8,776 nucleotides of DNA, taken from contig DEKU01000039.1 of assembly GCA_002354035.1 (NCBI GenBank), positions 1 through 8,776 on the forward strand, written 5' to 3'. A program made the translations under genes and the position numbers. The notes under the pieces were generated by a model. The model had not been told where the DNA came from, searched no databases, and saw only the letters and a list, made by a program, of their open reading frames with translations. The stretch is from Bacteroidales bacterium UBA2714 (GTDB lineage Bacteria; Bacteroidota; Bacteroidia; Bacteroidales; P3). This document shows positions 1 to 6,000 of the stretch, piece after piece. Every line of letters begins with the position of its first letter. Position 1 is the stretch's first letter.

Positions 1-113
1 AGAAAACTCCTACGGAGTATTGAGAGGGTGGAATAAGGGGCTGCTATTAAGAGCAAAGCCCTACGGGCTATCTTGTAGCGACCAGATTCCCCAGAGGGGA
101 TGGCACTCAATAG
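1..113. repeat. Long direct repeat, copy 1 (probably cut at left edge)
   Basis: This stretch is nearly identical to 234-349, with a few substitutions and a 3-bp length difference. It holds three hairpins in fixed order: ACTCC-TAC-GGAGT, AGCCC-TAC-GGGCT and TCCCC-AGA-GGGGA. The blocks between them are also shared, such as 'gctattaagagcaaagccc' and 'ctatcttgtagcga'. The copies are offset by 233-236 bp, which suggests a tandem array whose period is this unit plus a spacer of about 120 bp. Homology may begin before base 1. Confidence 0.85.
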
Positions 114-233
114 GTCAGCTGCTGGTATTCACCTCGGAGAGGTGAGACTATTAATAACACCGTACAAGCCGAAGGCGCAGTGCGGTGCCGCACGGCAACA
201 CATCCTCTGCGTCCCGAAGGGACGCGACAATAG

Positions 234-349
234 AGAAAACTCCTACGGAGTATTGACAGGGTTGAATAAGGGTGAGTCGCTATTAAGAGCAAAGCCCTAC
301 GGGCTATCTTGTAGCGATTGGATTCCCCGGAGGGGATGGCTCTCAATAG
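234..349. repeat. Long direct repeat, copy 2
   Basis: This is the second copy of the unit at 1-113. The first two hairpins are identical in sequence. The third has loop GGA where copy 1 has AGA, so its stem is kept while the loop varies. After 349 the similarity ends and a lone extra hairpin of the third type follows at 374-386. Copy 2 is directly preceded by the GCGTCCC-GAA-GGGACGC hairpin at 209-225. Confidence 0.85.
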
Positions 350-565
350 AAAAGAGTACAAAGCGAGATCGGTTCCCCAGAGGGGATGACGCTTGTGGGG
401 AGGTTTGTTGTCTGGCACTTTGTCCATTGCCCCACAGTGGCCACCCATCAGAGGGCAATATCTCTGCACCTGCGTCTCCGGCACCAAGAGGAACAGGCGG
501 GGAGCGCGCCAAGTAGAAAACCACGAAGCTATTGGGACAATTGCAGAAAAAATGCGCAGCACAAA

Positions 566-586
566 GTGATGACAGTCGGTCATCAC
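566..586. other. 8-bp perfect inverted repeat, 5-nt loop
   Basis: GTGATGAC at 566-573 pairs exactly with GTCATCAC at 579-586 around the loop AGTCG. It lies 12 bp before a box matching the Bacteroidota -7 element at 599-606, so it could be an operator for the downstream gene. It could equally be a transcript hairpin of the repeat region. No T-run follows directly, so it does not look like a terminator. Confidence 0.4.
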
Positions 587-598
587 CAAGCGGCGGCG

Positions 599-606
599 TA
601 TTTTTG
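599..606 (+). promoter_or_regulatory. Possible Bacteroidota -7 promoter box
   Basis: TATTTTTG matches the Bacteroidota -7 consensus TAnnTTTG exactly. I find no matching TTTG -33 element about 20 bp upstream, so half of the promoter signature is missing. A box this short can occur by chance in a few hundred bases. If real, it would give a 5' leader of about 145 nt containing the 20-bp inverted repeat at 678-726. Confidence 0.2.
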
Positions 607-677
607 CCATCGGGAAAAAGGAAATAGGAAACTGATAAAATCGTGTAAACAAATATTTTAATCATTCAATCCCATCG

Positions 678-726
678 CGTTCCCCGTTCCTTCTTCGATA
701 AATGAACGAAGAAGGAACGGGGAACG
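678..726. repeat. Perfect 20-bp inverted repeat upstream of plus-strand gene
   Basis: The arm at 678-697 (CGTTCCCCGTTCCTTCTTCG) is the exact reverse complement of 707-726, with the 9-nt loop ATAAATGAA between them. The plus-strand arms are strongly pyrimidine-rich (left) and purine-rich (right). Neither side is followed by a T-run, so it is not an ordinary Rho-independent terminator. It ends 30 bp before the ATG at 757 and leaves the Shine-Dalgarno sequence at 743-748 outside the stem. It could be an mRNA-stabilising 5' hairpin, a protein-binding site, or the remnant of a small mobile element. No matching copy is seen at the other end of the gene. Confidence 0.8.
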
Positions 727-742
727 AGGGGGAAAAAAGCAA

Positions 743-748
743 GGGAGG
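743..748 (+). promoter_or_regulatory. Strong Shine-Dalgarno sequence for the gene at 757
   Basis: GGGAGG lies 8 nt before the ATG at 757, in a purine-only stretch. This spacing is optimal and it decides the start over the second in-frame ATG at 766. Strong Shine-Dalgarno sites are uncommon in Bacteroidota, and the minus-strand genes in this window show none of comparable quality, so this leader differs from its neighbours. Confidence 0.65.
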
Positions 749-756
749 AAAGAAAA

Positions 757-1593
757 ATGGCACAAATGAAAAAAAAGGGCATCACGGTCAGCGGAAGCCT
801 AAAAAAGGACAATGTGACGATGTACACCCGCTGTGGCAAAATCATCATGCGGACTTCCACGAGCGACATGCCGCTGCAACGAACACGCAGCCAGTTTGTA
901 AACCGGCAGCGCGTAGCGCACAGCACGAACCTATGGAAAGCCCTGCGGGCAAGCGGCAACCCCCTGTTTGCGGGCAGCCGGACAGCCTACGCGCGCTTCA
1001 ACTCGCTGATGTGCAAGATGCCCAGGGTGTTTATGACCAAGGAGGAGTATCGCAACTATGGCGCATTGCTGCTGCCAGGCATGCCGGTGAGCGACGGCAT
1101 ATTGCCGGACATCGGCTACACCTGGGGAGAGGCCGGGGGTCTTCCGGCATTGGTCACCACCGTCAGGGTGTGGAGGCCGCTGCCGACCGCTGCCTGTGGA
1201 ACAGACATGGTACGTGCACTTTGCTATCCGAACGAGGACTGGCGAGAGGGCGACGGACTGAGACTATACACATTGGTGCAAAAGGTTGAGAACATGGTAC
1301 CTAAAGTGTATGTGACGATGGAGGAGGCGTGGCTCAACCATGGGGACTCCGAATGGGGCTTTGCCGAGCTGGCACCCCGGAGGGTGGGGAACCAATTGGC
1401 CTTGGCCGGCAGTGCGATTGACGACCCCACGCGGGGTTGGGCGCTGGTGCACACTCGGGGGGAGAGCAGTTCAAGCCAAGGGGTGTTGACCCGCAGCACG
1501 CTGTATGAACAATACATGACGGAGGAGGCCCTGCTGCGCGCGGCCGAGAGCTACGGCGGCCTGACAGAAGCCCCTTTCATCACACCCGGATAA
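757..1593 (+). CDS. Hypothetical protein, Bacteroidota-restricted type
   Basis: This is a 278-residue soluble protein with no signal peptide or membrane segment. The basic N-terminus (MAQMKKKG) leads into 'ITVSGSLKKDNVTMYTRCGK' (residues 9-28), then a basic segment around 40-64 (QRTRSQFVNRQR, NLWKALR). This resembles the start of a family of uncharacterised Bacteroidota proteins with a short beta segment ending in 'Y...G..I.R' followed by an Arg-rich helix. I know of no assigned function and base this on pattern memory only. The second half (about 135-270) includes EDWREGDGLRLYTLVQ (160-175), GWALVHTRGE (227-236) and a C-terminal helix with LYEQYMTEEALLRAAESYGG (249-268). The start at 757 is set by the Shine-Dalgarno site. 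It is the only plus-strand gene, convergent with the rsmA operon, stands alone and sits next to a repeat-rich region. No catalytic motif is visible. Confidence is high that it is a gene, low for any role. Confidence 0.8.
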   Translation: MAQMKKKGITVSGSLKKDNVTMYTRCGKIIMRTSTSDMPLQRTRSQFVNRQRVAHSTNLWKALRASGNPLFAGSRTAYARFNSLMCKMPRVFMTKEEYRNYGALLLPGMPVSDGILPDIGYTWGEAGGLPALVTTVRVWRPLPTAACGTDMVRALCYPNEDWREGDGLRLYTLVQKVENMVPKVYVTMEEAWLNHGDSEWGFAELAPRRVGNQLALAGSAIDDPTRGWALVHTRGESSSSQGVLTRSTLYEQYMTEEALLRAAESYGGLTEAPFITPG

Positions 1594-1612
1594 GGCTGAA
1601 AACATGAGCTTT
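1592..1612. terminator. Weak hairpin at convergent gene ends (tentative)
   Basis: AAGGCT (1592-1597) can pair with AGCTTT (1607-1612), including one G-T wobble, around a 9-nt loop. It overlaps the stop codon of the plus-strand gene and has only a three-base T-run. The 42-bp gap between the two convergent genes holds nothing stronger. A shared weak terminator is possible, but factor-dependent or overlapping termination is equally likely. Confidence 0.15.
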
Positions 1613-1635
1613 AAGGGGCGAAGGTGGCGCAATAG

Positions 1636-2199
1636 TCAACTGGCGAAGAAGGCTCCCTTGATGGCGAAAACAAGGAGGAAGAGCACGGCGATGAGCTGCC
1701 AACGACGGGCGCGGACAGGCCGACGGGTGCGGCCCAGCATGATGCCCAAGTAGGACAATAGGAACAGGACCACGACCATGGGGATGGCAGCCCGCCAGAT
1801 GTCGGTGGACAGCTCCACGCGGAAACCCAAACCGAGACCGACAAAGAGGGCGTTGGTGCCGGTGGCGAGGCCGAGCAGAAGGACGGTGAGCCAGCGCGAT
1901 ATATCGTAGGCCGGAAGCTCCTTCTCCTTTTTGCGGAAGGCGGGGAAGAACATGCGGAGGGCCACCGCAACAAGCAAACCGAGATAGATGAGGCTATCGT
2001 ATTCGGGCAGGTTGAAACGGAGCAGGTTACCCATATAAAGTCCTGCAAGCAAGAGCAGTGTGTGGACAACGGCGATGAGGAGCGAGACGGCCAGACCGTG
2101 GGTGAGACGGACAGGGTTTTGGAGTGCGCAGGCACGCATGGAGAGCATGACCGGGACTGAAAGAGCAAAGGCAAGGATGATGTATTCTAAAACTGACAT
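1636..2199 (-). CDS. MntP-like (DUF204-type) membrane protein, degenerate metal site
   Basis: This is a 187-residue, strongly hydrophobic protein of about six membrane segments, close to the roughly 188 residues of E. coli MntP, a Mn(II) efflux pump of the inner membrane. The fold pattern matches in two halves. 'LAFALSVPVMLSM' (residues 9-21) lines up with the MntP segment LAFGMSMDAFAAS, and 'LATGTNALFVGLGLGF' (111-126) with IATSLDAMAVGVGLAF. At the two positions where MntP carries membrane aspartates (D16 and D118 in E. coli), this protein has Pro16 and Asn116. The glutamate of 'AVETL' is His46 in 'VVHTL'. Manganese export is therefore doubtful, and it may move another substrate or have lost transport. 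A hydrophilic loop (89-100, RKKEKELPAYDI) separates the halves. The gene starts 4 bp after rsmA stops, so it is almost surely co-transcribed. The alignment to E. coli is from memory. I give no symbol because the key residues are missing. Confidence 0.75.
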   Translation of the reverse strand: MSVLEYIILAFALSVPVMLSMRACALQNPVRLTHGLAVSLLIAVVHTLLLLAGLYMGNLLRFNLPEYDSLIYLGLLVAVALRMFFPAFRKKEKELPAYDISRWLTVLLLGLATGTNALFVGLGLGFRVELSTDIWRAAIPMVVVLFLLSYLGIMLGRTRRPVRARRWQLIAVLFLLVFAIKGAFFAS

Positions 2200-2203
2200 A
2201 GCG

Positions 2204-3007
2204 TTATGATAATGATTGAGTAATTGTTATGAAGTCGCTGACGGAAAGTTGCTCGGCGCGGAGAGAGAGGAACCGCTCGGGCACGGCGTCGAGTGGGGTG
2301 TCGAGCTGCCGCAGGGCATTGCGGAGGGTTTTGCGCCGCTGGTTGAAGCCAGTCTTGACCACTCTGACAAAGAGGTTCTCGTCGCATTCCAAGGCAGTTA
2401 CGGCGTTGCGGCGCAGCCGGATGACGGCGGATTTGACTTTGGGCGGGGGGTTGAAGACATGCTCATGGACAGTGAAGAGATATTCGATGTCGTAAAAGGC
2501 TGAGAGCAAGACACTCAAGATGCCGTAAGTTTTGCTGCCCGGCTGTGCAGCCACGCGCTCGGCCACCTCCTTCTGGAACATGCCGACGACCTCTGGCACA
2601 CGGTTGCGGTTGTCGAAAACTTTGAAAAGGATTTGGGAGGAGATGTTGTAGGGGAAATTGCCTATGACGGCGAAGGGCTGGGCGAAGAGTGCGGAGGGGT
2701 CGAGCGCCAGGAAGTCGCCTTCGATGACATGGAGGCCGGGATAATGAGCATGGAGATAGTCCACCGACTCGTGGTCGATCTCGATGGCGTGGAAGTCGAT
2801 GCCCTCTTTGCTGTAGAGGTATTTGGTGAGGACGCCCATGCCGGGGCCAATCTCCAACACGTGGGGTGTGAGTCCGGTGAGAGCGTCGACGATGCGGAGG
2901 GCGATGGACTCGTCGGTGAGGAAATGCTGGCCGAGTGCTTTCTTGGCTCTGACGGAGCCGTCGGCGGCGGGACGGCGGGATGGGGAGTGGGTGCGTGTAT
3001 GTTCCAT
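2204..3007 (-). CDS. rsmA: 16S rRNA (adenine1518/1519-N6)-dimethyltransferase RsmA/KsgA
   Basis: This 267-residue enzyme uses S-adenosylmethionine to dimethylate two adjacent adenines in helix 45 of 16S rRNA late in small-subunit assembly. The family motifs appear in order: KALGQHFL (23-30), the SAM-binding EIGPGMGVLT (52-61), acidic AIEID (74-78), EGDFL (96-100), catalytic NFPYNISSQ (117-125, usually NLPYNISS), then VFNPPPKVKSAV (184-195) and FNQRRKTLRNAL (221-232) in the rRNA-binding part. Length fits the family. The frame stays open upstream to 3391, but the ATG at 3007 is the right start: it leaves a normal short N-terminal tail of about 22 residues and begins just after the preceding gene stops. 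The longer frame would overlap that gene by some 370 bp with low-complexity sequence. It lies 13 bp after the large secreted-protein gene and 4 bp before the MntP-like gene, hence mid-operon. No key residue is missing. Confidence 0.97.
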   Translation of the reverse strand: MEHTRTHSPSRRPAADGSVRAKKALGQHFLTDESIALRIVDALTGLTPHVLEIGPGMGVLTKYLYSKEGIDFHAIEIDHESVDYLHAHYPGLHVIEGDFLALDPSALFAQPFAVIGNFPYNISSQILFKVFDNRNRVPEVVGMFQKEVAERVAAQPGSKTYGILSVLLSAFYDIEYLFTVHEHVFNPPPKVKSAVIRLRRNAVTALECDENLFVRVVKTGFNQRRKTLRNALRQLDTPLDAVPERFLSLRAEQLSVSDFITITQSLS

Positions 3008-3020
3008 AGAATGAGTTATA

Positions 3021-6000
3021 TTAACGGAGCAGGACAACGGTGCCTTTGGCGGTCTGGTAGCCTCTGGGCGACTCGGCCAGGCGATAGCGGCAGAGATAGA
3101 CATAGGCGGCTTGGCGGCAGGGGATGCCCTGAGAGGTGCCGTCCCAGCCTTCGGACATGTCGGTGCTGTGGTAGACTTTGGCTCCCTGGCGGTCGAAAAT
3201 CCATATCTCGTATTCGAGGATGCCACGGCCGATGGCAACGAAGCGATTGTTGATGTCTGCTCCGGGGGTGAAGACGTTGGGGAAATAGATGGAGCTGTTG
3301 AGGAGGGAGATGGACTGGGTGAGGGTATCGGCACACAAGTCGTTGGAGATGATGAGCGTGACGAGGATGGAGTCGGTTTCGTCATCGGCATAGTAGATTA
3401 GGCGCGAGGAGTGGTTGTCGGAGAGCTGGCCGTCGACGAACCAGGTTTGGGAGGTGAAGCCTGTGCTGTTGTTGATGATTTCGACTTGCTGGGTGCTTTT
3501 GTTGATTTCCCAATCGATGTGGAGGGGTACGATGGGCTGGAGGAGGAGGCTGTCGGTGGCGGCGCAGCGGGAGGTGCCTTCATGGCTGATGGTGAGGAGA
3601 TAGGTGGTGGGGACGGTGGGGTTGACCTGTATTTGGCTGAGGTGCTGCTGGATGGGGAGGGAGGGGTCGGCAGGGTCGGAGGACCACTGGTAACGCCAGC
3701 GGGAGGAGGTGTCGGAGGAGATGAGATAGTGGGCCGGGGAGAGGCAGGTGTGGTCCCAGGAGAGCTGGATATGGATGGTGTCGAACACTTGGAGGTGGAG
3801 GTTGATGATGCTGTCGCACTGGTTGAGGGCGGTGAGGGTGTCGGCATAGAGGCCAGGGAGAGTGAGTTGCTGATTGCCAAAAGAGTAGGACTGGCCTTGG
3901 CAGATGGTGTCGTAGTGCTGAAGAGAGAAGAAGGGAAGGGTGTGGAGGGAGGAGATGATGATGCTGTCGGCACCGTTTTGGCAGGTGAGGGTGTCGACGA
4001 AGGTGGCGCTGTCGGAGAAGAGATGGCCGTGCCAGGTGAGTGGCAAGTGGTTGAGACAGACGGTGGTGTCGAAATGGGTGAAGACGTTGCGGAGGACGTG
4101 GAGGCTGTAGACGATGACGCTGTCGCAGAGGGAGTCGGAGGGAACGAGGACGGGGACGGCGGTGATGTCGGTGTAGAAGATGGAGTCGCGGAAGTGTCGG
4201 GGGAGCTGGTTCTCGGTGCAGGTGTCGAAGAAAGAGGTTGTTGGTGAAGTATTTACGGTGAGGTTGATAATGACGGTGCTGTCGCATCCGAAGGCGTTGG
4301 GGGTGGTGCTGAGGACGGTGTCGACCACGGAATGGCGATAGATGGTGCCTTGCCAGCTGAGGCTGTCGCAGGCGCTGAGATCAATATAGCCGATGGAGGT
4401 GGGATGGACGGTGAGGTGGAGGGTGGTGGAGCTGTCGCACTGGGGGTTGGAGACGGTGTGGCCGGAGTAGGAATAGGAGCCGGATGAGGAAAGGAGGGTG
4501 TCGTTGAAGGGATAGGTCTGACCTTGGCAGATGGTGTCGAAGAGGGTGAGGCTGTAGGAGGGCAGAACGGTGAGCGTGAGCGACATGATGCTGTCGGCCC
4601 CGTTGGCGTTGGGGATGGTGTCGCGGTAGGCACCGGCGGCAGTGAGGGGTGTGTCGTTCCAGAGGTAAGGGAGCTGGTCGGCGCAGATGGTGACGAACTG
4701 GGTGGAGCGGGAGTTGCGGAGGACGTGGAGGTTGTAGACAATGAGGCTGTCGCAGCCGTGGCTGTTGGGGCTGGAGAAGAGGTGGTTGGACACGTCGGAG
4801 GTGAAAGACTGCCCACGGACGGTGCGGGGGAGATTATTCTCTAAGACGGTGTCGAAGATGGTATCGTTATAGGCTGCGAAGAAGGTGATGGAGAAGGAGG
4901 TGTCGTGGCGGCAGCCGTTGCTGTCGAAGATATGGAGGAGGTAGGTGACGGTGGTGTCGGCGAGGAGGGAAGTGGGGGCATGGATGCAGAAGGAGGTGTC
5001 GGAGCGGCGCTCCTGCCAGGGGCCGAGGAGGTCGGCCGACTGGACGGTGGGGGTATACTCGTAGCGGGAGAGGCGTTCGGGGTTGAGGGCGAGGGTCCAG
5101 CCGAAGATGTAGCCGTTGTCGCCAGTCCAGCCGTCGATGACTTCGATGAACCATGTGCCGTTCATGGGACAGCCGACAAGGGCGGCGAGGGACTCGTCGG
5201 GGTGATAGAACTGTGTGCCTAAGGCCACGTTGGAGGAGTCGAAGCTGGAGGAATGGACATTGCCTGAACGGTAGATGAGGCCGTCGCCGGGGGCATAGGT
5301 GTAGCCGGCGTCGGTGGCATTGGACCAGCAGTAGCGCCATCCGGTGCCGGGACGGTTGCTGTAGGCGGTGGAGTCGCATTCATTGACGGCTTCGCCGGGA
5401 ACGGGATTGCCAAAGTTGGTGGAGGTATGGGCGTTGTTGCCCGACTGCCAGCCCCGGCTGGAGTCGGCGATGGAGCTGTTGCAGTTGGAGGTGCCTGTGC
5501 CGCCGTAGCGCAGGATGTCGGCTTTCTGGGCGTTGGGGCAGGTGATGTTGATGTAGATGTCGCCGGCGTAGGAGTGCTCGATTTGGAGCATGACGTAGCG
5601 GATGTCGTTGACATCGGTGATGCGGGCATCGTGGGGGAAGTCGGAGAATTCGAGTTCGGAACGGTAGGCACAGCCAAAGGGAGGGCAGTAGACGCCGTCG
5701 GGGAGGAAGATGCGTTCGGCCTCGGAGAGGACGTTCTGGCCGAGGTTGACCCGGACGGGTGCATCGTGGCCAAAGCCCACCCAGATGTTGGCGGAGTCGC
5801 CGGGACAGAGGGAGGAGGGGATGTTGGTGACGAGGTCCATGCGGCGTTCGTGGATGGTGACTTGGTCGGTGTCGGTGCAACCGCTGCTGGAACCGACAAT
5901 GAGGGAGTAGACGCCCGGCTGGGTGACGGATATGGAGCGAGAGGTGTGGCCGGTGGACCAGAGGTAGGAGTCGGCGCTGTCGGCAGTGAGGAGGATGGTG

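Larger units (their letters stand above)
1..386. repeat. Array of short palindromes with 3-nt loops
   Basis: Nine perfect inverted repeats with 5-7 bp stems and exactly three unpaired bases lie here, at 6-18, 57-69, 88-100, 129-145, 209-225, 239-251, 293-305, 324-336 and 374-386. The loops are TAC (four times), AGA (twice), GGA (twice) and GAA (once), always closed by a C-G pair. Two related palindromes are a 3-bp GCC-GAA-GGC at 168-176 and GTGCGG-TG-CCGCAC at 180-193. Stem sequences differ between hairpin types while the layout is kept, so the folded shape seems to be what is maintained. Open frames crossing the region (for example on the minus strand from 652 to 107) run through the hairpins and resemble no protein. 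It is best read as an intergenic repeat cluster. It has no CRISPR-like regular repeat and spacer order. The left edge is cut by the window. Confidence 0.85.
387..677. other. Gene-free stretch between hairpin array and inverted repeat
   Basis: I see no supportable gene here on either strand. Open frames in this stretch are short, rich in Arg, Pro and Cys, overlap one another and run into the palindrome array. Two structures stand out: a stem ATTGCCC/GGGCAAT at 426-432 and 453-459 enclosing the small palindrome CCAC-A-GTGG at 432-440, and the 8-bp hairpin at 566-586. The last 80 bases before 678 are AT-rich, as expected of a promoter region for the gene at 757. Confidence 0.6.

Noticed and set aside
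1..386. CRISPR array
   Set aside because: There is no series of identical short repeats separated by unique spacers of constant length. The repeated element is over 110 bp, occurs twice and is itself made of different hairpins.
107..652. Minus-strand open frame (181 codons) across the repeat region
   Set aside because: It reads through several palindromes of the array, is rich in Arg, Ser and Cys, and shows no domain. Such frames are typical of repeats lacking stops.
678..726. Rho-independent terminator
   Set aside because: The stem is strong, but neither strand has a T-run after it.
702..1289. Plus-strand open frame (195 codons) starting inside the 20-bp inverted repeat
   Set aside because: It overlaps the 757-1593 gene in another frame, begins in the hairpin loop, lacks a good ribosome site and has low-complexity Lys/Gly-rich sequence.
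3008..3391. Upstream extension of the rsmA frame to 395 residues
   Set aside because: The extra 128 residues are Pro/Ser-rich noise overlapping the C-terminal sorting domain of the upstream gene. The ATG at 3007 gives the normal RsmA length.
3411..4247. Plus-strand open frame (278 codons), very rich in Val, Gly, Glu and Asp
   Set aside because: It is the antisense image of the Ser/Thr/Leu-rich repeat region, with no motif or plausible composition for a folded protein.
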